The notes beneath the pieces were generated by a model. The model made no database searches. It saw nothing but the letters and a program-made list of their open reading frames with translations, and was not told the DNA's origin. A stretch of DNA of 64,000 nt from Liolophura sinensis (Eukaryota > Mollusca > Polyplacophora > Chitonida > Chitonidae), in assembly GCF_032854445.1 (NCBI RefSeq), contig NC_088295.1, positions 79,574,028 through 79,638,027 on the forward strand, given 5' to 3'. The translations under genes and the position numbers were made by a program. Below are positions 35,195 through 49,200 of the stretch, one piece after another; within the stretch, counting starts at the first letter, position 1, and each line of letters starts with the position of its first letter.

Positions 35195-35410
35195 TTAAAA
35201 ATGGTACTTGTTACTGCCTCTCTTGTTGCTCAAGAACTTGAGATTAGAGTAAGGAAACAGGCCAGGTTGGCTCGTTGTCAATATAGTGCGATTGGGTGGG
35301 ATGTCACCATGTGTCTTCGGTATGATACTTCACTGGCGCCAGCACTTTGGCGGCATGAACTCGCTCTACAAGTGGAGGATACAGTATTATGAGTATGTGT
35401 ACACACACTC
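35195..35410 (+). repeat. SINE family B, 3' two thirds
   Basis: Contains tgttactgcctctcttgttg, gtaaggaaacaggccaggtt, gattgggtgggatgtcacca, 'gtgtcttcggtatgatacttc' and 'ccagcactttggcgg', ending gtatgtgtacacaca. It is colinear with the minus-strand copy at 27895-28150; the tRNA-like head is missing. Confidence 0.7.
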
Positions 35411-36654
35411 AGTGACTCCTCCTCGCCATATGTGAATGAAAACTTGTCACGACGTAAAAACCCAAGCATACATACATACTGCTCGGACAAAGATATCGCG
35501 GTGTCCTTGCGGCAATAAGTGGTTGATGGTGCTCTGGTGTGGTCTTGCATGAAGTACCCAGATCACTTATCTCCCACCAGTATAACATGTCACTCAAGAG
35601 ACAGTCAACCAGTAACCGGTTATCGGTCAGTGCTTTATTCCAGGTACTCTGGTCTTCTTCCCCTATAAAACTGTACGCCATCTTGTAAGTGAAAACTTCT
35701 TAAGTAGGCCCTCAGGACGTTAAAAATAATCAAATTAATAAAGACAATGGTTACTTCCTGACATTGCGCGTATATAGCGGCTTGAGTTAATGTTTTACTG
35801 ACTGACTTAAAAACAATATCCCCAAGTAGGCTCACAGTATTCTTTGACTTGGATAAACTTGGACCACTTCCAGTCTTTATCAACCATGAATGTGCTTTTA
35901 TACAATGGGAAAAAGTAGAATCATAATGGAAATCGGAATTCCCGGTGGACATGTACATTATACAACGATCTAATGTTACCTAGATCTCTTTTCTGGATAA
36001 AAGGTATATATACATAGGAGTCCCCGTTGGTAGCGACTGTACATACATCAGTAACCAGTCATTCCTTACGTATGTCAGCTTTTGCGTTCAGACAGGTATA
36101 TGCCCTGGTGATATATACGTTTACCTTTAAATATGTTTATGTTACTAATGGCGGGTTATATTTCATATCTCTGAAGCGGCATATATTCTCAAACTAGGTC
36201 TGATTTCATATCGTTATGCTTGACAAACGACCGGTTCGGTGGTGGCGCCAAGGATTGATTACTTATTACGTCATCTTATCGTTGACAATCTGTTTATCTT
36301 TTGCATTGTACATAAGCCACATAGTTGATATAATTAGCTTACTCTTCAGAAATATCGGAGACTTGGCGCTGCGCCATAACGCTCATCCATCCATTCATTC
36401 AGTTTATATTTCTGAATACCACAATAAATATATCAGAAATCGATACGAAATTGATATATACGTTGTCCGTATGTACGTATGTATGTATTTTCCTTCACAT
36501 TCTTTACCGTACTTAGCACTTTAAAAATGTACCTGGCATTTTGCATAGTTAGTAATCAGAAAATGATATTATCAGAATACGAATTAAACAGTGAATTAAT
36601 GTAGAGCACTAAGTGCCTATTTGTTCTAGTCCGTTACTATGTGATAAAAAGCCC

Positions 36655-36905
36655 CAATCGGCAGTTTACGCCATGTTTTATCGCTTGTGTGAGATTTCGC
36701 TAAATTAGCGCCTATTGTGAAATAGATTCATTTGTCACCCGGTATTATTTATCTTCTTATGCTAATATGGCGGCCCCATAACCCAAACCAACTAATTAAG
36801 CCTATTTATCGAGAGGCTAGCACTGGAATAATTACACAGCGGTACTTGGTGGCTTTTTACAAGGAAATACACTGGGAAATTGCGACTCTGGTTCTTTTAT
36901 TACCA
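36655..36905. promoter_or_regulatory. candidate cis-regulatory element (homeodomain/YY1-like words)
   Basis: Contains gccatgttttatcgc, ctaatatggcggcc (YY1-like core), aaccaactaattaagcc (homeodomain core) and agatggggattagggttt, in repeat-free sequence. Weak evidence. Confidence 0.2.
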
Positions 36906-37019
36906 GATGGGGATTAGGGTTTTTATGCTATGGTAACCCACAGTGAGGGTATAATTTGTCCATCTACAATACAATTGTTAACAGACTACACGAGTGGATT
37001 GGGAGTGCAGAATCAGCAT

Positions 37020-37215
37020 AAAAACAGCAACCTCCTACGGCTCTGTTAACAAGCTTTACGCCATTTCTTTCCCACATTGCTCGGACATAGCTGTTAATCC
37101 TTAGCAGTATTCCGACAAAGACCCTTTGACAAAGGCTGACCTCGATCAACTGTTAATCGGTGGACAGATCGCCGGATTATTATTCCTCATGTCTTTGGCT
37201 GAATGGGTGAAACAA
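37020..37215. promoter_or_regulatory. candidate cis-regulatory element (TCF/nuclear-receptor-like words)
   Basis: Contains the near-palindrome CCTTTGACAAAGG at 37123-37135, followed at once by ctgacctcgatc with a TGACCT nuclear-receptor half site, and a gttaatccttagc upstream. Weak evidence. Confidence 0.22.
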
Positions 37216-37554
37216 TTAACGTCCGGTATAGCGGTTTTGGGGGGCATTCCAGTAAGGAGTCGGCCTAGTCACGACTCCGGCCACACTCGTATTGTCCTGT
37301 GTTTGCCCACTGATGACGTCCTATATCGATACGGCTAGTCACCCAGCGACCTTTTACTCGCCAGCACGCGCGGGACATTGTAAACAAACTGAAACGCTAT
37401 ATAATCGTTCCTTGATACCAGAATAGAACGGGTTTGCCATGTGAATTCTGACGGAAGCATCTGTTACTAATTGCCCGAAGAATACATGAAGCAACAATGC
37501 TATAACCAGCACAAAATGCATATTTTCTAAACGGCTTGGTGTTCAGCGGTTGTT

Positions 37555-37648
37555 AACTCATTTTGACTCATTTAACTCATAAACTCATTTTGACTCATTT
37601 AACTCATAAACTCATTTTGCTTCATTTAACTCATAAACTTATTTTGCT
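37555..37648. repeat. 27-bp tandem repeat, about 3.5 copies
   Basis: The unit is aactcattttgactcattt plus aactcata. Copies start at 37555, 37582 and 37609, with a partial fourth. Confidence 0.9.
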
Positions 37649-38394
37649 GGCACCAATTCAGAATATAATTACGTCACCATTACCATGGTGATCTAGCAAC
37701 TGTTTCTCATACGCTGTAATAATTCGTGGTGCTGTCCATGCTGCTAGATGCATATTCTTTTCGGGTTCACAGACTGGAGATTTCTGTTGTAGTTCCACTG
37801 CCAAGTTCCCTAATCATGATATCGTAGGGTCCTTCCCAAGACGCTGCCCCAGTCGGCGTTAGAGCTGTGGCAATTGAACCAGGGGTAATCTCTCAGCTAA
37901 TGTAATAATTCTAACACTGCAGAGTCCATCTTCGATGATTCATTCCCTAATAACCATGTCTTGTACGATTTTTTTTTTGAGAAGTGCAATATTCTTGATT
38001 CTCTGGTTCTGATAGGCATCACTCCGCCCACAGACCTAATCAGCGTTAACCCTTAGTTTCAAGAGCGCACGCCACTTTGGTCAAACAAGGTGGTAGTTGT
38101 TCAAAAGTGGGGTTTTAGTGTCACTGGTCGGAAGTCACTCTCTGTGTCGACATTTTACCAAACTGGACATTTGGTGCATATAACCAGTTAGGTAGTCCCA
38201 TTGGACGCACGGTCCAATAATGAGACATGCATCGTTTATAACAAGCAGGACTCTCCATCAATTTACCATAGTTAACAATACAATTAGAGGAGAATGGCTT
38301 TGACGCGCACTCATTTTGCGCAGAGACTTCAGTAGCACCTACCAGATTTTGACATGCAGAATTGCATTAACATTCTATAGATTAGTTATTAATT

Positions 38395-38565
38395 CATATT
38401 TTATTCTAATACTTAATTAACAACAGCCGCGGGCCTAATTGGAGCAAGCAAACAAGGGCTCAATTGTGTTTTGTTCTTTGAAGAGACAAACCATGTGCTG
38501 GAAACCTGTTATGAGTTTTTTCATTTGCTTGCGGTAAAATGCAGCTGCACAACGGAAGATGGATT
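38395..38565. promoter_or_regulatory. candidate cis-regulatory element (homeodomain/FOX/TCF-like words)
   Basis: Contains acttaattaacaacag, cctaattggagcaagcaaac (homeodomain and FOX cores), and ttgttctttgaagagac (SOX/TCF-like), with an mbt-like spacing free of repeats. It is about 1.8 kb upstream of the chimaerin start. Weak evidence. Confidence 0.22.
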
Positions 38566-40288
38566 TATTGCAAGTAGTTAGAAGATGCTCAGCATGTATA
38601 CTCCATATCAAGTTACGTCATTAACGAACTATCTGTTATGACATGGTATTTGTCTTGTGTGTTGGGGTATCGGCCTCTGATAAATGGCAGAGCTCAGCTG
38701 TACAATTACAACTAGGGAAATAGTTCCTCGGTCAGCGATAAATGCAAGTGCCAATTCTCTTCAGCTATAAAATATCATCAGCGGGCTTTTCTCGTCCGCT
38801 GACCTCTTTGCGTTGATTTGCCTTTATTGCTATGATTTATGTAACTTCTCGGCTTCCAAGCAGCGCTAGGAACGCTTCCATGGCGTGACTCCAGCTTTCA
38901 GAGCTGGCAATTTATAAGAGTTAGATGGAATCTATGGGCCCTTTCGCATCCTGGGATACTAACTGTTGACCCAGCTCTAGTATTCGCTTCTCTAGCCCCT
39001 CGGTCCCTTAACCCATTTATATTTTAGCTGTGATTGATGTCCGGGGTTTAATTCATCTAACCCCTTTGATCCGTTTAGTCCTCCCACGTACACGAGATTC
39101 CCCTAAACATTTCCTCGTCCAGAATTACAACGTGCTAATGACAATCTTAATCGTGTCCCCCTCGGGGCGTATTTTGAACTCAGGCATCCCTTCAGTGTAT
39201 ACCACGAACACAGCATGTCACAACAAACACACGGGAAACCCAGTCTGACCATCTTACTTATGCCAACATGTGCATGTAGGTCAGAAACCCAATTTCTTGA
39301 TCGTGACATCATTACACGTGTGTATTAAGTGCGCCCCTGTTGAAAGTGACTCAGATTCACACACATTATGTTGCGCAAATTCCCAAGTATTTCAGCATAT
39401 ATTTCGTCTTACTAATCAGCTGACTTAATGTCCGTGTGTATGACTGACGTTGTGGTATGTCTATATGTATACACTACCGTATCAATATATAGCCTACACC
39501 CATAACCTTGTGACTCGATTCGGTTTTACTGGTCACGGATGGATGATATTAAACAGAGCGTGGTTTGAGTGACATACAGAGACAATGACTAACAACACCT
39601 GCTTGACTGCATGTTGTGCTATTTTAGGCATATTCACTGTACATTATTTATACATGCACATTAACCGCGACATACGTCAGCTCTCCTTATTAAATCGCTC
39701 CTAACACATACAGTTAAATGCGCACTTTTGCATAATTCGATCGTAATCCGAAAATTCTCATTATGCATTTATTTATTCCTCTGAAGATCCTGGTGTCGGT
39801 ATGGACGGTTATCAATACAGCACTGATACTTAGACAGGTCCGTCACCTGAACTGGATGCACGCTCTGCCAGAGTATTGACATTAGCTATTTAGCTTCCTC
39901 TAACAGGCGGTCGGCGATCAGCTGCTTGCTGGCTCTCCCTCATTTGTGACTGACGTCCAGGCTGTCCGCCATCAACAGCCTGTACACGGACCAGGCCTCC
40001 CTACCCTGCTGTTGGCAATGACGACTTCCATGTGCGGTTTGATTTATGGTCGTGTTACTATAATTGTACCGGATGGATTTCGCCATACGACTTAGTATGA
40101 TCAGTTGATATGCGCACAAGGAATCACGAACACAAGAGTCATCTGAGCAAAACGAGAAACGACATTCTGTACACACACTCCTGTACACGGATCTGAAATT
40201 ACAACATCGCAGACCGTGATATAACGTGTTGGGAACATAACACTGGATATGAAGAGAAACAGATTTGTCGGAGGAGATAACTAGAGCG

Positions 40289-43200
40289 ATGAAAAGCCCC
40301 TGCATACGACGACAAGGCATGATTATGGATGTGGAGGACGAGACAGACCAAAGCGATGATTATGACTATATGGGATATGATTACACGACGCTTAATGAGG
40401 ATGCTGCCTTCGCCAACACCATACCGTCCTGGAACTTGTACTGTAAGTAAACACATTAGGCTACTGTGTATAACCCGGTGGACGATAGACCTGTGGCCTG
40501 ACAGTAGGGGATATGGAACGTAGTCTCCATATACTGTTCACCATACTGTATACAGTTGACCCAGATGGCAATGTCATCCGACTGTGGACGACCTCATTTT
40601 GTTAAATTATGGAATTATGAATTGTGTGACCTGATATAGTATATAGCAGGATATAATGTGTTCTCTATATGTTATGTATGTGTGATAGAGCAACGCCTGT
40701 AACGGTCACCCTATTCTATACACTGTATGTATTGTTATGAAAGCATATATAGGCGTATAGTCTGTAGTGTCCGGTAAACAAGTAACACATTCATGAAGCC
40801 GCCATATACACAGTGTTATTCAGGGTTATTGATTCCCTACCCAGTGGTGTCATTAGTTTGAAATTCGTCTTTCCTCGTCGATAAAATTTGGCAATTTATT
40901 TTCAGTGGTGCTATTCCATTTAAATGGTAAACCTCCCCCTAAACGCTGGGGTTATTGTCCAGAAGCTATGCGATTCTTGTATATAGCATTGCCATGACAG
41001 TTCGCATGGCAGTAGCAGCTGTATTGTATAACAGATTTTGTCAATACACTGCGCTGTAAAATACGACTTCTAGCTAGGTCAATCGGGCTCTATTTTCAAA
41101 CTCCATTGAGAGAAGAAATCAATTTTGGGGCCGCGGATGGGGTGTTCTTTCAGCTAGATTACATTTGCTGCTTCATTCCTCACTTAGTCCGCCTGGCTTG
41201 TCAGGGGGCGTTGTTCCCAAACCGTATTGCTTGTAAATCAATGAATGTAGAATGAGATGGGCTAACGTTTTCTTGGCAGTACGCATATTTTACTTCCTTT
41301 TTTGGTAGATTTTACAGACGACGCTCTATACCCTCGCGACAAGCTGATATGACAGAAGACACGGGCTTTTTTTAAACAACCTGATCAATAATTTCATTTG
41401 TTCGAGAGATTGGGCGGTGGAGGTTGTGGCCAGCTGATCATCAAGTATATCAGCTGAGCAAGGGAAAGGGAGAGATAGTCCATGGGCCAAAGCCCAAAAT
41501 TTCCCAATTTGGTATCACCCAGGGTGGCGAAATCTCCGTGCTGTTTTTCATGATAATCCTTGAGACGTTTTTTCTGCTTTACTGCTGGGATAGTGTGCGC
41601 GCATTTCATCCCTAAAGAGCGAATATCTTGAGATCTATCAAACAACGTTTTGGGTGAAATGCTCTGGATGTAGGTGTTGTATCCCTACAAAATCTTCCAC
41701 AAGTAATAGTTACAAGATAATCACAATCATGTTTGGATAGTACAGTCAAGTCTTTGTCAGTGTGTTTGATAATGCTGCTGAACTAGCAGGCATGTTACTT
41801 TACAGAAATTTGTCCATGTTCAAGTCCCGTTGACTGATGTCCACCTCCCGTGGTAGGATGTTCCGCGAACCTAATCTTCTCGCAATATCAAGGATTCAGA
41901 GTCATCAAAACAATGGATGATGCCTGGCAGCTCCATTTGCATAGCAGTGTCTTCATCAACGAATGATATTTCCATTAATTAAGAAATAATTTGCTTCAGG
42001 GTCCATTCAGTTAATGCATTTATGGCTCTGTACAAGTATGTATGTGCATTTTTATGTTGTAATTAAGCATTCTGCATTTATCAGGTTTCCAAAAACTTAT
42101 GTGACATCACTGTTGACAATATCGTCAGAAAAAGCAAATGAAGTATCCAGTGTTTAAAGGCAATTTACTAGGTTGTGGAAATTTAAAAAAAAGTATTTCG
42201 TCTGACATATAATAGTGTTTCTTTTTCTCTGTTTTGGTCTTAAATCTCAAAGTAGACATTTACACTCTGCCAAGAGTATTACGGAATAATTTAGTCCCTA
42301 ATCTTAGTATTTGGCGGTACTTGCAATTACCGGTGTTGTTAACTGAGAGTCAAAAAATCTGATCAAAGCTTTGCTCTGGCATTATAGTTTTCGACATGTA
42401 GATCACATGTAAGGAAATGACACGAACGTTTACTTACCTGAGCAAATCTATCTTATCTCCGAATTATAATAGGTGTAAATAAAAGAGCTACACAGCTAGG
42501 GATATAAACTGTTGATAAACTGTTATCAACCCAGCTGAAAACCAAGCAAATTATACATGTAAATGTACAGATCAACTGAATATTCAGCTAATAAGGTACA
42601 TGAAACACCCACAAAATGTGGACTGCTCAATTTTCTTTGCTTCCTAAACAATCCCAACCACCCTTTTAAATTGGTCTTACTAACTGAGAGTCCACGACAT
42701 ATTGTTTCTCTTGCTTTTTCTAATTTGTGCCACGCCTTATGAGGTGATTTTTCATTTTATCAAAATATGCGATAAAGCTACCATTGCAGAAAGGCTTTCA
42801 TGTCTTAATTTACTTCTGCTGACCCTATAAACATGTTTGTACCACTTAGGTTTGGCCACTTCAGGTGCTATCAATGTCATGTCTGGTCCACGGACTAAGA
42901 GCGTGTGCCAAGGAGAGAGCGTGTGACACAAAGCCTAACCCAAACAAGTGGTTCAGTATTGGTGCAACGCTTCTGTGTAATGGATGGGTCCCGGGTCAAC
43001 TGGATCTCTGAGTAACCCCTCCCTGAACCCGGTCATCGCAGATACATGTACACATACAGCTATACTAATATACACAATAATGCCAGGAGCCAACTGAGAC
43101 GGATTCCAGCTAATCGATTGACACCTTTCTCAAACGGTGCATGTACATCGCTGGCAATGCGAGTTGGGATACTAACCAGCTGCATTAGACATGTCCGCGG

Positions 43201-46200
43201 ATCTAGATAAACGTATGGGGTCACTATTACTAACCGCACAGCTGGGTTAGAGACATCCGTAAATCGTGATATCCTTACTGGTCACTACTGTTTATCTTTC
43301 AGCAGGGTTAAAAACATGCATACGTCGTGACAACCGCTCTGGTCACTATTGTATATCACACTGTTGGGTTAGAGACATCTACTTATCGTGACACGCGCTC
43401 TGGTCACTGTTGTATATGACACTGTTCAATTAGAGACACCCACACTGGCCACTCTTGTATATCACACAGCTGGGTTAGACATTCATACATCGTGGTACCC
43501 ACACTGTCCACCATTGTACATCACACATCGGGGTTATAGGCATCTGTATATCGTGACTCCCACACTGCCCACTATTGTATATCACACTGTTGGGTAAAAC
43601 ATCCATATATCGTGGTACCCACACTGGCCACTATCGTATATCACACAGCAGGGTTAGGGACATCTGTACATCGTGACTCCCATACTGCTCACTACTGTAT
43701 AAAACACTGTTTGGTTAGAGACACCCGTCCATCATGACACATGCACTGGTCACTATTGTATATTATACAGCTGGATTAGAGACATCCGTATACCATGACA
43801 CCCGCAGTGGTCACTATTATATATCACACTGTTGGGTTATAGACATCCGTATGTCATGACACTTGCGTTTGTCAGAATGGTATATTATTCCGTTACACCG
43901 GATGCCTTGGTATATCGAGACACCCACACTAGTGAATGTGGTATATCACAGTGGTGTCCAGTGCCAATTGACTGATTAAGCATTAAGGCTCGCTTTATGA
44001 ATCTCTCGCCACACTGCGCCAAACTCATTTATCATGGTAGGGTATCCCTTCACTATTTGGTGGTATGGAAATTAGGGGTGGTTCGATTTTCAATCGCTTT
44101 GTAAAACAGGCCGCAACTACACAATGTATATCCTCTAATCAGTAGACCCATAGGTTGTATTTATTTATTTATTTATTTATTTATTTATCTGATTGGTGTT
44201 TTACGTCGTACTTCCCTATAGGTTGTAAGGCATTCTGTTGGCAAAATGAAAATGATGAAATCTTGCCCATCGTGTTAATATCTGTGCCTGTGAAATGCAT
44301 CATTCAGCACACCTATGCTTATATGATGCCTAAATGTCCTGAAAGATGGATAAGTGCATAATTTAGATGGAACAGCAAAAAATACAATGCACAGACTTGG
44401 TCAGATTTTGCGGCATTTGGGCTGAGAATTTCCATAGCCGATGCAGTCTTACACTTCATTTATCGGTGATACAGGGCACACCCCATTGCCCTTCCACAAG
44501 AGTGATTAAATTAGTGCTTGCAATTTCTGTATGTCATCTCTGACTGTTTGCATGGCTTTCATGAGGCAGTTAAGAGAAATGCAGGTAAAGAATCTGAAGC
44601 ATGTATGATTATTCAGCGCCTTAATCATATTATATCTAACCTAATTAATGCAGCATTATTAATCGCGAAGATATAGGTTACTACACTGGGCGTATATAGA
44701 ATGGTGTTCGATAATAGGTTTGAAGTGAAAGATCAGAAGAGAACAATCCGACGTTCACGGTATTCCGTTTAGGTCATAAACATTATTAGTGTGTTTAGTT
44801 CTTAAACATGAAGAACATTCGGTGACCGTAACTAAAGGTAATGGCCCATATGCCTATATCCACAGAACAACCTTTAACGACGTGCTATGTCGGCCTATCA
44901 TTCAGCCAGGCTTTCTTCTTTGGTTCTGCAAGGATCCATATGCCCACCAGAACGTTGCTCATGACAGATACTCTGATTTCAATCAATAATTGAATGTACA
45001 GAATGCATGATATCGTACAGGTGAAAGGTGGAGCGAAGTAGCCTGAACACCGATAAAATCGGCATGTGTGTTAAACTTAGTGATATGCATACATGCACCA
45101 ATGAATCAATGTTATTGATTTTATTTCAACATAAGTCATGTTGAAATCGTAGTTTCGAACACTTTTATTAAACATCTAACAAACCAAACTTAACTTAAGG
45201 ATCTAACTTAACCCATATCCGGATGTGTTCAAGACATCAGAATACATCCTGGTTCATATTAAGCACTGTTTACATTCTTGTATACACTATCTACTTCCTT
45301 CAGAACTATGAGCCCTATGCACGTGCATAATTATATGTTCTCAAGGGTCAGATAATTTATCCTTCTGACCATACAACTCGCCTGTAGACTACTACTAAGT
45401 TGCATCTTCGACGATACACTTTATATAGAGAAGCTGTTTAGGTGATAAGTGTTGTGGAATCCAGTACAGACGTCTGATATTTATACATGATGATGTCTAA
45501 ACTATTATCTGTGGAGATACAAATGTCTCTTCTCCGACTTTGTTGTCTATGTCATGCGCTCCGTATTTGGAAGACGTGACATTTCCTGTTTTCAATTTCT
45601 GGCAGTTGTCTGTGTAAACATATACAGTATGGCTGAAATATTTCCGATGTGGCGTTAATCGATAATCATGACAAGTTCATGCCATTTCAGACAGATTCAA
45701 TCACTAATGTTATAGCTGCTTTTGTTAACTTATTACCTATGATTTGTTAACTTGATATCTGAATAAAGTTTCAATGGTTTATTCTGACAATGTTATTTCA
45801 TTTGATAGCGGTACATATGCGATAAACAGATCAAAGTGTCTCGTCTTTGTCATTTTTAGAGCTGACTAAAGCTCAAGCACTGCTACAGGCTTTGACTTTT
45901 ACATATACTCTTTATTAATGAGGTGTGCTATTGTTCATAATAATGTGTGTAACTGGGCAATTTATAGATAAAGAATAATAACGCGTCTGCTTCTAAGTCC
46001 CCCAAGTTGGTCAGTAGGGACATGTATATGCACCTGAGCACATGTACAGCTTTTAACGCTGGTCTCAAAACACCACACTTTGGCAGCTGTGACTGTCAGC
46101 TGTTTGAATTAGTGCATGTACCGGTACATACAAAGAACAGCTTGCATGGTGGCAGTTTCACTAGAGATTTTTTAGTTTATCGTAAATAAAAAGAAAATAA

Positions 46201-49200
46201 CAAAACAATAATCATAAATAATATGATCGGTGACAGATAAAAATAGAATTTGATGTTTGTGAGGCACGTGCACGTATACAGTTATGTACAATGACGCATA
46301 GGAAGTAAGAGTTCTCGCACACAGTAAGAAGTCTACGACTATGTGCTAAGCCTCTTTGAAACACATATACAGGGAAGTTCAGTTGAGCCTCAACCACGAA
46401 GAAGTATAGTTCTCTGAGTTATATAAAAAAACCAACACATCATTAAATCTCTCACCGCCAGAAGTAGAATCAGAGGTTAGATGAGAGCAGATTCTTGTCG
46501 ATTATGTTTTACAAATAAATACGAAGAAATTCATTTATGTTACATACTATATTGTGTAAATGTTGTTATAATTGTCCACGTATAAATCGATACATAGAGT
46601 TACATATTTCTGTTTTCCTTTATTTTCTGATTGTATTTCTGATTATTTAGGTGTTAATGTAACTGTTGAGATAGAAAACCCCAATCGGTTTTATTCCAGG
46701 CTGTTTTTTTTCTATACACTATTCATTTTCTGTAAAGAATATTATCCTAAAGGGAGTAGATGAAGTAATATACATACAGGAACATCAAGTGATATATGTT
46801 TATTTCAAATACTTGGATACAGAGGTGCTATCAGTAGCACATACATGTTTCAATGTTGTGAAAAAAGTAATCCAGCGATAATTACAGTAGAGAGTCTGTC
46901 TCAAGTTCACTGGTTCTACAATTAGAATGTATTCTCCGTAATCAAGAAAAAAGAGTTAATCTGAAAATGAAAAATCGTTGGCTATTACTGGGGCAATTAT
47001 CTGATGAGAAAGTTTGACATTATCGAGCTCTCTGCAAAATCCATTTCCTCTTCACAGCAAATTAGCTGGCCAACTTAATCCTTATAACTCTGTTCTGTTA
47101 AATATTTGAATGTAAATTCTCTGCACGTACAGGATTTTTTGTTGAACAAAGTTCCGTAAAGTTTGATTAGCAATTCATGGCTACATGTTTTTCACTCATA
47201 CCTTCTTGTGTTACATAACCCTTATTCTTGAAATTCCATGCGAGGCTGCTGGAATTCTAAATGGATGTTTTATTCCGTTTTATTTTTTAGTGTACTACCT
47301 ACAGGTGGAGTCCCCAAAATCCAAACCGGTACTTTGCCCTGAAAAGGTATGTGTTCACACAAACTTCATCCCACCACTCAATGTCTGCAACGCTTACCTG
47401 TCCAGCTTTAGTAAGCTTAAGCACTGTTCGCCTGGACATGCCCAAGCCGGGTCCATCAGTACGCGCTCAGTTACTAGTATCTCTAAATAATAAATGCGCT
47501 CTACCAATCATTGAACAATGCCTTTTAACCGTAACCCTATCGGGGTACCTTTGTTGTGTATGAAGTAAAATTTAATTAATGGGTTAATGTCACAAGTGCT
47601 GACGACATGTATACTGTATGTCGTCTTGAATACGAATGTTTTAGTTTGTATAACTAAATATATTCGCAAAACTCACAAATGCTTTACTAATAGCTGCGTA
47701 CATACGCTTAGCTCATCCATTTGCCGAGTGGCCAATGGATTAACTGTGTACAGTGTTCACAACTGACAATAATTCTGTTCTTATTCTTCAGTTTGAATGT
47801 AAACCTGCCCAGTACGGACTGGAGTAAGTGACAACGTTATTTTCTTTTAGCCTTCCTCAGGCAAACAGTGTATAACAAAATTACGAAACAAATCCATCAT
47901 TTATTACTAGGAAGCCTATTTATCCGATGGAATGTCTAACGATGCAAGCAATGTACAGCTTTGTATGGTGGCTGACGCCCTTCTCTGCAGTTTTGTTTAG
48001 CAGTTTAGTGTCGCTTGATTTGAAGCTGTCAGTATCTGTTTGAGCACTTCACAGCATGTTAAACCTACATAAAGTCCTTTTGTAATTCAATATGGGCGTG
48101 ACTGTATCATATTCAGTGTCATTTATTTACTTATTGCCGAGGGTAGGCCTATTCATAACTCAATGTCATCACTACGATGGCGGTTTTGCTTTTCTGTAGA
48201 AATGTATGAATGGATTTTATAGCAATAGTTGGTTCTATTCTGGTTGTAAGACAAGTGATGATGTGGTAACTGCTATCTGTTTGGCTGGTTGTAAGACAAG
48301 TGATGATATGGTGACTTCTATATGTATGGCTGGTTGTAAGACAGATGATGATGTGATGACTGCTATCTGTTTGGCTGGTTGTAAGGCAAGTGATGATGTG
48401 GTCAGTGCTATCTGTATGGCTGGTTGTAAGACAGGTGATGATATGGTGACTGCTATCTGTATGGCTGGTTGTAAGACAAGTGATGACGTGGTGACTGCTG
48501 GCTGGTTGTGCGACAATTGATGATGTGGTGACTGCTATCTGTATGGCTGGTTGTAAGACAGGTGATGATGTGGTGACTACTATCTGTATGGCTGGTTGTG
48601 CGACAAGTGATGATGTGGTGACTGCTACCTGTATGGCTGGTTATGAGACAAGTGATGATGTGGTGACTGCCATCTGTATGGCTGGTTGTGCGACAAGTGA
48701 TGATGTGGTGACTACTATCTGTATGGCTGGTTGTGCGACAAGTGATGATATGGTGACTACTATCTGTATGGCTGGTTGTGAGACAAGTGATGATATGGTG
48801 ACTGCTATCTGTTTGGCTGGTTGTGAGACAAGTGATGATGTGGTGACTGCTATCTGTTTGGCTGGTTGTGAGGCAAGTCATGATGTGGTTACTGCTATCT
48901 GTATGGGTGGTTGTAAGACAATTCATGATATGGTGACTGCTATCTGTATGGCTGGTTGTGCAACAAGTGATGATGTGGTGACTGCTATCTGTTTGGCTAA
49001 TTGTGCGACAAGTGATGATGTGGTGACTGCTATCTGTTTGGCTGGTTGTGAGACAAGTGATGATGTGGTGACTGCTATCTGTATGGCTGGTTGTGAGACA
49101 AGGGATGATATGGTGACTGCTATCTGTTTGGCTGGTTGTGCGACAAGTGATGATGTGGTGACTGCTGGCTGGTTGTAAGACAATTGATGATATGGTGACT

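Larger units (their letters stand above)
28938..40288. other. 11.3 kb between ELAC1 and the chimaerin, no recognised gene
   Basis: No open frame resembles a known family. Contents I can name: SINE A pieces (30108-30276, 33438-33515, 33643-33790), a SINE B copy (35195-35410), a 27-bp tandem repeat (37555-37648), and GC-richer stretches with clustered homeodomain-, FOX-, TCF- and OTX-like words listed separately. The chimaerin promoter and any noncoding 5' exons should lie in the right part. Confidence 0.55.
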
